A stretch of 64,000 bases of DNA from Spirometra erinaceieuropaei (GCA_902702965.1 CACRXP010000012.1:2457830-2521829), one strand, 5' to 3'. Positions 46,000 through 56,890 are shown, counted from the first letter of the stretch. Numbers and translations: made by a program. The notes: generated from the letters alone by a model not told the origin.

Positions 46000-46823
46000 A
46001 CTCCCAATTCTCAGCACATTTATAGACCCAGTTTAATTATTTCAATTCGCGTGGTTTCTCTATATACTGCACAATCTCTTGCGTTGTAAACAGGACGCTT
46101 AAAGAGTCGTTCCTATTATCTCTAATAAGTCGAACTGATAAACGCCGGGAAGTAGTTGCGAACGAAATATGGACATAAAGTAATTTTTTTGACGTACGGA
46201 AAACCATGCAAACCTGGGTTATAAAATTGGACACAACTGATAAAATATAAAATAGCGAACGAATGAACTAAAAGATGAATATCGTTTTAACTTTAAACGG
46301 TTTTTTCTTATTCTGTCATTTCGCAAAGTCACGAATGTCTGTGAATTAGTCTGTGTTTCTCGCTAGATGGTGGACGATCTAAGCTTCAAATTGAAAAGAC
46401 TGCTATCTCTTGACTCTGAGTAAGCTCATATGGGGCTAGCCGCCTTAGCTCCAACAAGCAACCGGGTTTTTTAAATAGTCTCCATGTGGGATCTATCACG
46501 ACTTATTGGGATAACTCGTTCAAGAGCTTAGTAAAATAAAAGAGTTCTTTACATACCCCGAGTCCATTGCTTATATGCGATACTATCTCATATCCTTGAA
46601 TAAAGATTTCTAGTATTCCCTGATTTCCAGTTTATGAGGAAAATCGTTGTTCCGAAAATTTTCACATCTTACGTCTACAGCCCATCTCAGAATAACCTCG
46701 CCTTGTTCTATCACATCGATAAACGCAATTACGCATCCTTTAACGGTGCAGCGCGCATTTCGGCTATAGTTTGGATGCAGTAGCATCTAGTCTTGGCGGT
46801 GCCGTGTTTTTTCTTATCATAAG
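46000..46823. other. Upstream region of PNP paralogue B
   Basis: No ORF or repeat recognised. Immediately before the ATG is a T-rich tract ending in CATAAG, which resembles a 3' splice acceptor. Confidence 0.4.
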
Positions 46824-48301
46824 ATGGCTTCCTACAAAGAGTGTGAACGAGTCGCCAAGAAGATCCTACAACGATGTTTAGTCAAACCAGAAATATGCAT
46901 TATTTGTGGCTCTGGACTAGGAAGAATAGCGGACCTTTTTACACCTACCGCATCATTGCGCTACGACGATATTGAGGGATTCCCCTCCCCAACCGGTTCG
47001 TTTTTGCCCCTAAATTATTTCGACAGTCGATGGACACGCCGGAAATCTTGTTTTTGGGGAATTTTGTGGCAGGAATGTCGTTGTTATGCAGGGTAGACCA
47101 CACATATACGAAGGATTTTCTATGTCTCAAGTACGATCGTTTTTACGTGTTTTGACTTGTCAGATGGCTCTTCCTCTTCGCGTGCTCAAAGCTTTGGGTG
47201 TTCACACCACGATTATTACAAGCGCCGCCGGTGGGCTTAACCCTGATTACCGCGCGGGTGACATTGTAATTGTGAAGGACCACATTAATCTAATGGGCGT
47301 ACTCGGGACGAATCCGCTTGTGGGACCAAATGATGAGAGGTTAGTTCCCGTTATTTTGTAAAACTTTTTAGGTTCGGTCCTCGGTTTGTGGCCTTATCAA
47401 GAGCCTATACAAAGGAACTGCGCGACATAGCCAAGTCTGCCGGTGCCAGCCTAAATCCTCCGATAGACTTACAGGAAGGTGTATATTTACAAGTCTCAGG
47501 ACCGTGTTTCGAAACCATTGCGGAAGCAAAGCTATTTCGCTCATTCGGCGCTGATCTTGTTGGTAAATAACACTTCGACATTCCTCAAATTGTCACATTT
47601 AAATCCGTCTTGATTCGGACTATTTTTCCTTAGAGCGAGGAGGTTGCGACAAACGCGATCTTAAGCCTTAAGTATTGATGCTGCTTGCCTAGCTTAGATC
47701 GTGCGAGTCTTTTATTCGAAGCTTCTTTGATCGAGAATTATTTTCCACGGATATATCAGTCTTTTGGGCGATTGCAAATTATCGAGGTTGTTCATCCGAA
47801 TTGTAGTCAGTATGCTGACGTAACTATGCAGCATTGAACCCGAACTCGAACTACTAGGCCGGTAATTTCATATGTCATATTTCTGGACGCTTCTCTCTAA
47901 CACCTTCCTCTGTGGTTGCATTTTTCCGTTTAACACTTCAATTAACCATTCCAGAAACAAATGAAATGGGTTTTGGGTTATCAACGAACATTTCAGTTGA
48001 TTGTTATTTTATTTAACTTCCAAATTTTCGTTTTTAAAACAAACTACCCCTCGACCTGCACTTACGTTTGTGTTCTTGTGTTGTATGGGGACTAACTTTA
48101 GGTATGAGTACCGCAAATGAGGTCGTTACGGCTGTGCATGCAGGTCTGGACGTCCTTGCGATTTCCCTCATCACCAACAAAGTCGTCGTAGACGAGCTTT
48201 CCACTGAAGAGGTCAGCCATGAGGAGGTACTTGCCGTGGGTGAAGAAAGATTAGAAGCCATGGAGCGCCTGATAGCTGAAATAATCAAACATCTTCCTTG
48301 A
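46824..48301 (+). CDS. PNP: Purine nucleoside phosphorylase, paralogue B (spliced, 5 coding exons)
   Basis: Same enzyme family as the gene at 29651-30667, facing away from it about 16 kb off. Exons: 46824-46995, 47027-47130, 47164-47339, 47372-47562, 48102-48301, with lengths and phases identical to paralogue A; 280 aa. Introns are 31, 33, 32 and 539 nt, all GT-AG. Motifs: CGSGLG (Ser30), QGRPHIYEGF (Arg81, His83, Tyr85), TSAAGGLNP, VGPNDERFG, Tyr189, GPCFET (Phe197, Glu198), GMST (Met216, Ser217), LITNK (Thr239-Asn240), SHEEV (His254). Odd points: Pro82 replaces the Phe between the phosphate Arg and His, and Ser112 replaces the nearly invariant Asn of TNAAGG. The 33-nt intron 2 is in frame and stop-free, so its retention would add 11 residues. 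Open throughout, so likely functional; specificity may differ. Confidence 0.95.
47131..47163 (+). other. 33-nt, frame-preserving intron 2 of PNP paralogue B
   Basis: GTACGATCGT...CTTGTCAG, phase 0. The protein homology (FSMSQ joined to MALPLRVLKALG) requires its removal, but reading through adds VRSFLRVLTCQ without a stop. Confidence 0.85.
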
Positions 48302-48367
48302 TCATGCTCTCATTCTTCATTTGTCAGCTGTAATTTCGGCCTAGTTTTTCTAGTCTTTTACATGACA

Positions 48368-48373
48368 AATAAA
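48368..48373 (+). terminator. Poly(A) signal of PNP paralogue B
   Basis: AATAAA 66 nt beyond the stop codon. Confidence 0.7.
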
Positions 48374-48389
48374 TTATCGAAACCTATGT

Positions 48390-50039
48390 TTGATCTTCCT
48401 CCAAGTAAACTTCAGTTTCAGTCTTTTCGAATACAGATGAATCCATCAGTGGTAGGGCATTACTTTTTCGAACGCAGAATAGGTTCAGTATCCTAATCCT
48501 TTCCCTGATCAACGTTGATTTTCAAGGACCGTACAATTCTAGCGAGGTTGGTCGTAGCAAAGCTGATAATACAACTTTTCTGAAATCACCCCTCAGGTGG
48601 TGATGGCCACAGTTCCTGGGATCGTATCTGTTAATGTATATTGCATGCACCTCGTTAAGAATGGGTATAGAAGAATTGGGTTGACCTTTGCTAGCTGATT
48701 GCATTCAGAAGTAGATCGCCGCCAGATTTGATCCAATCGAATTCTAGATATGGTATTTCTTTCCATTGGTCGCACACCCACTTAGCAATAAGAGCGGAGG
48801 AAGTTTGAGATCTACGTTATTGTCTCTTGCTGACTGCAGATCTCAATGTTCGTGTAAATCCGCAAGCATCCCTTACTTTCATCACAGTTACCGGAAGCGC
48901 AGCAGCAAGCAACTCGTTGGAGCTTTTGCTTAAAAGCTCGGCGGGCAATCTGCTAAATAATTCGTATCTAACTTCCTTATCTCAGAGGCAAAATCGCTCC
49001 AATAGAAGGTGATGAGACGATGTCACCTTCATAAAAGGCATGCCTACACCCTCCTCCTAGACTTGACAGTTATACGATGAAGCAGTCTTTCAATTCGGTC
49101 CCGCTAACTTTCTCACATTCCTGATTGGGATTCTAATTAACCCCCTTAAAGCAGAAACGTTCGTAGTCCTATCGGCTTTCACAGCTCGGACCGATTGCAA
49201 CGGAGCAAGACCCTAGGTGGCAGTTATACGTAAAGTATTTAAAAGATATGAAAGGCTCATGTTGGTATTGTTTGCATCTGAAAGGACATTTGTCGCCCCC
49301 TGTGAGGTTATTGGTCGAACTGTTGCGCTGTCAACCCCGTCTTAACCGCCAGTTGGCCATCGAATCAATAATGCAAATGACAGGTTGGCGTAGACTGATT
49401 TTTAGTTTGCTAGTGAGTCAGGTGTTACGCATATATTGTATTCCTCCTTTGGCAGTGCCGATAACGATTGTCTAATGCTTTTTTGATGTCACAGGGCTGT
49501 TTGGAGTGCACGTTCCCCTGAATCGGAGGAAGCGCACGATTAATTTTTTTATTTTAATGTGGAAGTTCTACTGACTAGAAGATTGCAGGGTGAGATGAAA
49601 TAGGTGTTTTGATCCTTAGGACTTAACTTCCGAAACCATGCACGAAACCCTAAGGACGGTAGCTGGCAAGGACACATCTGTCACTGTCGCGTTGGTTTCC
49701 ATCCGCTGTAATCGTATAAGAACTACATTATTCGCTGCAAACTGTTCATCGTAAGGCTCCTTGGTTAAGGGGTGGGGGTCCCGAGCCGCTGTTGTCACAA
49801 ACTGATGATGTGACTAAGTTTTAATATTGCCCCACGTGTGTAAGGTCCTCTGGTATTCGATTTGGCATTCTAGAACAATGTGCTGAAATACATCATTACC
49901 AGGATTTTCAGCCATACCACACGCAATGGTGGCAGTGTTAAAAATTCGCCTGAAAACGACCGACCGACCCGCACAACACTTTTGATGTCATTCCGGCATC
50001 CATGAGCCTAAGGGACCTACATAATGTAGTGTCTCAAAT
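48390..50039. other. Intergenic, no gene seen
   Basis: Short ORFs only (48827-49012, 49248-49475), without recognisable motifs. Confidence 0.45.
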
Positions 50040-50762
50040 GAAAGCGATGACGTCATCAATTGATGTTCTTAATTTCCTCGGAATTAGCTGCTAACTTGGA
50101 GTAGATCAGTTTATACTAGGGCCTATAGGCGCAGACCGAAAGTTTTGTGTATTAATATTTGGGCCGAAGTTCATCAGCCATAACGGAATGATCGCGTAAT
50201 AGTCATCAACTGCCGACAGGCAGCTAGTGGTATATTTCGGGGTAAGGGGATACCATACGTACAGCACAGGTACTAGCCAAAAGTCCATACACACGTGTTC
50301 CGCCGATATTCTGTCTCCGCAAGACACAGCTGCGAGGGGTTCAGCTCATCGGTGGGTCCCCCAGCATTCCCCGTCTGTTTTCTGGAGGATACTCCAATTT
50401 AGAAATTGTTGCTTTTTAATTTCCTCAGAAATTAACTGCGAACTTCTCAGCAGTTAATGAATATTACGCGGTTACCCGCAGTGGCTGATGGACTTCGGCC
50501 CCAATATTCATGCATCGAAATTTCGGTCTGAATCTATAGAGCTAGAGTATGCTGATCTACTCCAAGTTCGTAGTCAATTTCCAAGGAAGTTAAAAATCAA
50601 CAAGTTCAAAATTGGTGTATCTACTAGAAAGCAGACGAGGAATGCTGGGAGACTCAGTGGTGAGCTGAACCTGTCGCAGCTGTGTCTTGCAGCGACAGAA
50701 TATCGGCGAAACAAACGTGTATAGGCTTTTGGCTAGTACCTGTGCTGTTAGTATAGTATCCT
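50040..50762. repeat. Inverted repeat of about 320-bp arms
   Basis: The left arm (50040-50352) and right arm (about 50440-50762) carry the same blocks on opposite strands: GGCTGATG.ACTTCGGCCC, CTGATCTACTCCAAGTT, GCAGCTGTGTCTTGC, GACAGAATATCGGCG and CTTTTGGCTAGTACCTGTGC. The order of the two sub-blocks is swapped between arms, as if cut from a tandem array. A third partial copy (TTAATTTCCTC.GAA.T) lies at 50413-50447. Confidence 0.75.
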
Positions 50763-51227
50763 CTTAACCTATAAGTCGTCACTTGATTTAGTCACAAAAG
50801 CTGCGAAGATCAAACTAGTGCCGAACTTCATATATGGCCAGAAAAACGGCTCCGCCATCGGAAGGAGTTGTCAACTGTGAGTAGAAGAGAGAATTTTACT
50901 AGAAGAGACTTGACCTGGCGCGCATGACAATCTAATCTCAGAGACTGGACTGTTCCATAGGCATCTTGTTTAATAAAACACGCGGGGAACACGAACACTA
51001 GTCCAAAACGTGCACACCAATGTCATATATGGGTGAGAAACGATCCCGAACACGCCGTCCTCCGTGGCAACCCCGTGCTCTCATCGATACTTGGCGACCC
51101 AAACAGTCCCACATTCTAACTGCCTTTCATCCGGTAGTGACACAAACCGCGCAGGTTGCAGACTGCCCCATATGACGATCTACCCACGAGTTCGACCGTA
51201 TGCCCCACAGCAGGGTGGAAGCAGGGA

Positions 51228-51320
51228 CGGTGACTTGCGCGGGGTTCATAGTGCCGGTAGACTTGCGCTGCATCTACAACACGCTCTCCTACTCCCTCAC
51301 CTGAGCCCGATGTCGAGACA
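51228..51320 (+). repeat. Dispersed repeat module M2, copy 2
   Basis: CGGTGACTTGCGCGGG, GACTTGCGCTGCATCTAC and GAGCCCGATGTCGAG match 25149-25245. Confidence 0.6.
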
Positions 51321-51493
51321 AAGTCAAGAATGATATTACCGACAAAGACAAGGGAGACTGGAATGGCCATTTCTGGCTTATTAGCCGTCGTCAGCCAGCC
51401 ATAGCCAAGCCCGAAGTGTGGAACACCCGAGCCTCGAACTCGCGACCTGTTGGTCTAGAAGTCAACGCTTCTACTCACCGGGCCACGAGCCCG
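51321..51493 (-). repeat. tRNA-Arg(TCT)-like SINE, minus copy
   Basis: Minus strand head at 51493-51421: GGGCTCGTGGCCCGG, anticodon arm TTGACTTCTAGA and B-box-like AGGTCGCGAGTTCGAGG. The body (51410-51325) has GGCTGACGACGGCTAATAAG, CCATTCCAGTCTCCCTTGTC and TCGGTAAT. It ends at GTCAGTAATATCA-like sequence, as in the 57-kb copy. Confidence 0.75.
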
Positions 51494-51499
51494 TTGCCC

Positions 51500-51684
51500 G
51501 GAGATGGGGGAGGGCGCAGGTGGATGGCACGGTCGAGCCCGTATCTTGGTGTTCCACCACAACCCGCGGTCCACACAACAAATAACAAGATTTTTGGCCA
51601 ATAACAACAGAGATTGGAGGCTGGCACGGCCGAAGCCGCACCTAGGCGTGCCGCCAACGCCTGGCTTGGATCCCACACTGTGGT
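51500..51684 (+). repeat. Internal duplicated segment beside the SINE
   Basis: GGCACGGTCGAGCCCGTATC...GGTGTTCCACCACAACCC (51525) is echoed by GGCACGGCCGAAGCCGCACC...GCGTGCCGCCAACGCC (51622), separated by an AACAACAAG-rich stretch. CCGCACCTAGGCG also occurs at 25302. Confidence 0.45.
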
Positions 51685-51960
51685 GGGAGTGCCATAAAGG
51701 TCACATTAAAAAGGAGCCGTTGCAACCTGACTCTCAGACCACCACAGGCCAAGGAGGAGGTCCAGGTTACCCCGTCAGTTGGCAACCTTCCAAACCACGG
51801 CTTCTAGCGCACCGAGATAGCTTCAGGCGCGTCAGATTGTTTATAGTGAGGAAGATGCGCTGAGTCGTCGACCTCACTCTCCCTTCCCATTCCCACACCC
51901 CAGCCACTGTCCGAGCCGGTCAGCAGACTGGAGTGGGAAATGGGCGCGATGGCTGTCATG
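51685..51960 (+). repeat. Dispersed repeat module M1, copy 2
   Basis: GAGTGCCATAAAGGTCAC, CAACCTGACTCTCAGAC, CAACCTTCCAAACCACGGCT and GCGTCAGATTG match 1805-1980 and 61680-61960. The following GACCTCACTCTCCCTTCCC and CCGAGCCGGTCAGCA match 63129-63185. Confidence 0.55.
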
Positions 51961-51999
51961 GTCGACTGACCATGCCTGCGCGCGCCACGAGCACGACCT

Positions 52000-52479
52000 G
52001 GCCCTCATACACACAAACACCAGGATTTCACACAAGGTTGTCTACCGCTGGTTTTCGTAATGCGCATGTGGCCGAATAGGCCCATGCGCTGCGTGAAAGT
52101 TTGGTCGATTTACTGTCACGATTTGTATACTTGACTTGTATTCGTTCCCCTGGTCTACCACCTCAACTGGGTCATAGTTGAAGGCTTACCTCGTTCACAC
52201 GGCGTGGTATGCTGTTTGTGACCTTAGATCTAACCTCCTCAGCGTCAGCTGTTGTTTGCGCATGTTGGCCTACTTTTGTCGGTTGCCTTATGAGGTACGG
52301 CTGTTTCTCTCTCTCTCCCCCTCCCTCTCTCCCTCTATCTCTTTCTTAATTGAAGTTAAATCAGCAGATAGCAGTTGACGTCTCCTCATTGAGAAACGTT
52401 TTTGTCACTCCATCCGCCGCCAGAGTGTTGGCTGCGATTAATGCGCCGGACCAACACAGGGGTCAGATCAGGGTCCGAC
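52000..52479. other. Intergenic with CT-rich microsatellite
   Basis: A pyrimidine tract of CTCTCTCTC/CCCTC type lies at 52305-52345. No gene seen. Confidence 0.5.
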
Positions 52480-52685
52480 ACGCGTTATTGGGCTGCGCAT
52501 CCCTTGACAACTACCACGCATGGGGACGTGTTGGCAGCCCTAGCCGCAGGCTCATACCGCGCCAACCAACTCGCGCGATTCCGTCTCCGGCCTTCTGGAC
52601 TCTGCGTTGACACCGAGTGGGTGAGGGCGGAGATGGTGCGGTAGCGCCGCGCAAGTTTACTATTACTAAAAAATATTAAGTTACC
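52480..52685 (+). repeat. Dispersed repeat R10, copy 2
   Basis: Same ordered blocks as 14470-14690. The final block GCGCCGCGCAAGTTTACTAT is repeated at 53613, also next to a PLE 3' end. Confidence 0.6.
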
Positions 52686-52689
52686 AAAC

Positions 52690-53600
52690 AGGTGTTTTCG
52701 GTAATTCTTCGTCAGGCCAATACAATTACATGAAGGAATGAAAATGCGCAAAATCAACAGTGTTGATAGATGTCTCAAGGGCTATTAAGTCATTAACACT
52801 CATTGTCCCCACGCCGCCCGCATGAAATGGTCGGCGGGTGTTGGTCCTCAGAGCTAGGGGAGGGGAGTAAGAGAGTCTTTGAGTGATGTTCTTGGATGGA
52901 GTACACGGAGTTCCCATCACTGTAATTAGGGATTTGAGACGGCATGGCGTTGGCCACGGCAGAGAGAGCGCTTGTGTCAGGCTTTTCTGACAGCATAACA
53001 CCGGATTCGCTAACCGTATAGCTACTGCCTCCGCCGTTGCTATTATCTGTTGGCGTAGGCCTTTAGAGAATCATGTTGGTGTCCGGTAGACAACCTGAAA
53101 TGCTTCCTTGGCATCGACTCGGTGATTCGTATCGATTAAATGTGCGAAAATAGAACTCGAAATCGATCGGGTCTCACCTCTGTCTCGCCAGGCGGGCATA
53201 TGTTCATGCACCCTCTTTACCAGGCGTCTCGTTGTGCGGCCGATGTATCCTGCCCCACAGGAGCAAGTGAATGAATAAATGCACATTGATGTAGCCTCCA
53301 ACGGTAGTCTCTCTTTACCCCCCAAACGTAGGAGGGAAGAGTTTGTGAAGCATACGCGTAAATTTGCCGCGGGGAATGCCCTCGTGATAGCTGTAGTTAA
53401 GCGCCGTCTGACTAGTTCGCTCTCTGCGTCTCCTGCAAAAGGCAATCTTATGAACACACCCTCGGGAGAACGGATACCCAGATAGATTTATCCTCCGAAA
53501 TATTTGGGAACGCGCCGAAAAGCCCACTATTGCGACTGGGGAAAAGAAAGATGTATTCCGTCTCCGGCTTCCTTGACCCCGCCCGGGTGAGGGCAGAGAT
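52690..53600 (-). pseudogene. Penelope-like element remnant 4a, GIY-YIG region and 3' end
   Basis: A clean frame at 53457-53071 (minus) reads FIRLPFAGDAESELVRRRL, LRVCFTNSSLLRLGG, CIYSFTCSCGAGYIGRTTRR, VKRVHEHMPAWR and FAHLIDTNHRVDAKEAFQVV: linker, Cys-x-Cys lead and full Y-I-G/Arg/Glu-His GIY-YIG core. Upstream (53600-53460) the coding continues in another frame (YPFSRGCVHKIAFC), so there is a frameshift, and the RT is absent. Downstream runs to a 3' boundary near 52690. The domain is intact but the element is 5'-truncated. Confidence 0.85.
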
Positions 53601-53650
53601 GGTGCGGTAGCGCCGCGCAAGTTTACTATTACTAAAAAAATATTAAGAAG
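53590..53650 (+). repeat. Dispersed repeat R10, short copy
   Basis: GCAGAGATGGTGCGGTAGCG then CGCAAGTTTACTATTACTAA matches 52627-52680. It lies between the two PLE copies, consistent with a shared terminal segment. Confidence 0.6.
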
Positions 53651-53669
53651 TCAAGTCGAGCAAACGTAC

Positions 53670-56540
53670 GCCTCCGATTATTCATCATCAGGCCTGTACA
53701 GAATAGCAAACGTTAAACAGTCAATAAAAGTCAGTAGTGGGGGCGGGTTGAGGGGCGTTCAGAGGTCAGGGGTCAGATTCTAGTTCTGTCAGAGCCTTAT
53801 TAAGGGAAGGGGGGAGGTGTCTGGCCATTAGCTGTCCCTGCTTCAGCCCTGTAACGTGACGTGACGAGTATGAACACCCATGCTGAGTTTGTCTTTCTCC
53901 AGGGGAACCTTAGCGCCTGTACAAACGCTTTATGCGAGTACACAATTTGGTTAACTAACCGAATGGCCACTGCCTCTGCCGTCGCAAGTATCCGATGACG
54001 CAGGAACTTGGAGTGTCTCGCCGGCACTTTATATATGACTTGGAATGCTTGGTTGACGTCTGCCCGGTGGCCGCTGTCAACCAAGTGAGCCACATTTCGC
54101 TAGAGATGGACTTTTCCACACCTTGATTTAGCCAAGCAGGATGGTACTCTCGCATCCGCTTGCATATGCACCTAGTTGTTCGACCTGCCCCACAGGAGCA
54201 AGTGATGGCGTAAATGCACATCGAAGAGGCCAGAAAAGGCAGTTTCTCCCTGCCTTCCAGGCGAAGAATCGGAGTGCTTATGAAACCCAGTCTTAACTTA
54301 GAGTCTGGTAGGTGCGCGCCATAGCACCGTTTAAGCGACAATGTAGAAGTTCGCTCGTCGGATCCTCTCGAAATGCCGGTGTCAAAAATAACTCCTTCTC
54401 AGCCTTGGGCACATCAGATTTTGAAGGGTGTTCTTCCATATATTTGTTGATTAACTTTTCGGGATAGCCGTTTTCTCTCAGAGTGTTTTGAGTTCATTCT
54501 CAAGCGCATCTGGAGTGCATATTCTCCTAACCGGATTGGTGAGGCAACGGATCAACCCTCGTTTCTAGCTTAACGGGACAAAACTGTCGAAATTTGCGCA
54601 TTGTCCTGTCCATGTTTTCTTGCGAAACACACTTCTACTAATTCTTCCATCTGGCATTCGATTAAGTAATACGTCCAGAAAGGGGAGGCACTCTCCGTTC
54701 TCCTTTTCTGAGGTGAAGGTTAACGCTAGGTAAGTCTAATTCACTTTATACAGGAGGGTGTCCAAGCTGAGCTTATCATCCGCTATTGGGAAAATGCCAT
54801 CAGAATGTCGAGCATAGGGATAAAAGTCCTATATATTTGGACAGACCTAGTTTTTCTCTAGTTTTCCCATGAAGACATCAGCTAGTAGAGGTCCTAGAGG
54901 AAATGGGTGTATCGCCCTGCTCATGGTTTCTTACGAAATACGCTTCTAAGAATTGCTCTGCCAGACAGTAGGACATCCAGAAGGGGGGGCACTCTCTGTT
55001 GCCTTTTCCCGACGCGAAGGCTAACGCTGGGTGAACCTGATCCCCCATAGCCAGGAGGGTGTTCAAATCAAACTTTTCATCTGTCATTGCAAAAATGTCA
55101 CCAAAATATCGAGGATAGGAATAAAGTTCCCTTGTAATCGAAGAGATCTGGATTTTTTGCTAGTTTCTCCATGAAGATATCACGTGGTGATCCCAACTCT
55201 ACACCTCCGATCTGTTAGTAAACTTGGCCAGAGGATCTGAATTGGACATTTAATGTGAAGCGAAAGAGCAATTTCTTTAGGTTCCCGACTGGCAGCCCAA
55301 TAAGGGAAGTCCCGCCGTTCAATCTCGTCACATAAAAATTCTATCGTTTCCGTTAGGGAAATATTGGCGAATAAAGATGCGCTATTGCGAAAATGTTATT
55401 TACATATCGAGTAAAGGAATAAAGGTTCTTTATCATTGGACAGAGATGTTCTTTCTCTAGTTTTCTCATGAAGACATCAGCTAGTAGAGTTCGAAGGGGT
55501 GATCCCGTCGCTACGCCGTCGATCTGGCCGTAAAATTAACCATCGAATCTGCATGGGACATATAACCTGCAGCAAAAGAACAATTCCTTTAGGTCTCTGA
55601 GCGGTGTTCCGACTGAGAAATCCAGCCTTACAATCTCGTCACATAAAAATTCTATCGTTTCCGTGATAGGAGTGTTCGTGAACAAAGACGCGACCTCTAG
55701 GGACAGCATCGTTTCCCCATTAAGATTTCGATATCTTACGGAATCGACGAATTCAGATGTGCCTCTTAAACTACGTGACGCTATTCTCAGTTAAATCGGC
55801 TTAAGCCGTTATGCTGCCCCTCAGCAATTCCGCGAATTACCAATGTCTAATATCAGCCGCATCGGTAGGTCTGGTTTATGAGTCTTTGGTAAACCATATA
55901 ACCTTGGTAACATTGTAGCTGGGGGTTTAAGCTCTTCAAAATCCTGTTCACTAAGAAAAATCTGGTCTTCCAACTTTCGAAGATATTTTGTAAATCGGGC
56001 CTCTACGCTATCCGCTTGGTCCTTATTTTGCCTCTCTCTTTTCAACCTCGTATCATCAGCCAGGATTGATTTCGTTTTATTAAAGTAAACACTGCTATTC
56101 ATTAGAACGAGACCAGAACCTTGGTCCGGTTTGGCGACGAGTATTTCCTTGTTTTTGCATAATTCTTTGAGTTCCTCCAGAGGTTATATCGTGATATGCC
56201 TGTGATCTCAGTGGTTTTGCTCTAAGGTATTGGTAGCAACTTTTCACGAGCGTTACTTTGAAGTACTCCGTTTCCTCCGGCGTTGTAGGTACTAGGTCTT
56301 GCGTCTGATTTAACAGGTTTTCATAGTGAACTTCTGCCAGTAGTCCGTTTGGTCCTCAACTAGGAAAACAAAACTTATGGCCTAAGGATAGCACTTCAGT
56401 CAAGTATTTTTCGAGCGTCAAGTTAGTGAAATTATGCACGTACCGCTGCGAAGAATTTGGAAAAGTTGCCTTTGTGTGCATCGGGTTTAAACTGCAAAGA
56501 AGCTTTATCCATGTTAATGCTACCCGTCTTTTGGTCACGA
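53670..56540 (-). pseudogene. Penelope-like element 4b, RT plus GIY-YIG with internal tandem duplications
   Basis: Minus strand order: RYVHNFTNLTLEKYLTEVLS (56475-56400), RLYGLPKTHKPDLPMRLILD (55880-55815), then repeated palm pieces of the LLADVFMGKLEK type, then LPFLDVLLNRMPDGRI (54690-54650), and the endonuclease lead FLASSMCIYAITCSCGAG followed directly by RTTRCICKRMREYHPAW at 54230-54125. The Tyr-Ile-Gly of the GIY-YIG core is deleted. Stops and shifts throughout. About 2.9 kb makes it the longest PLE here. The palm segment is present three times in units of about 300 bp (54858, 55161 and 55457). Confidence 0.85.
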
Positions 56541-56890
56541 TCTCAATACGGCTGCTAAATCAATTCACGCGAATGACACCGCCCACTATGCTATATGGGT
56601 GCACGGTAGACATGGTCGGAATCAGGCCTCTGGACGACTCTTATTCCGAGCCACGCAGGGGCTTGTCGCCGACAGCCATCATGACCGTGTCTGGCGGCCT
56701 TGATCAGAGCCCCGTTGCGTCAAATTCATTCACCTCCGAGGCGAGCGCTTCCAGACGCCCTGACCTGCAACCCCTCGGCAGACTTCAACCCAGACGCACA
56801 TGCGTCCACAAAGTCGCGGCCACCCATGCGCTAATTGAAGGCCCCACCCCTCGGCTAATGCAACACACGCTGATTGGACGCCACTTGTTC

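Noticed and set aside
52694..52715. CTGACGA...GAAAAC on the minus strand near a PLE 3' end, hammerhead-like
   Set aside because: Only nine bases separate the two boxes, so stem II cannot form properly, and the cleavage triplet does not fit. Possibly a wrecked relic.
53660..53692. CTGATGA on the minus strand downstream of PLE 4b
   Set aside because: No GAAAC box follows at the right distance and no stem I pairing was found.
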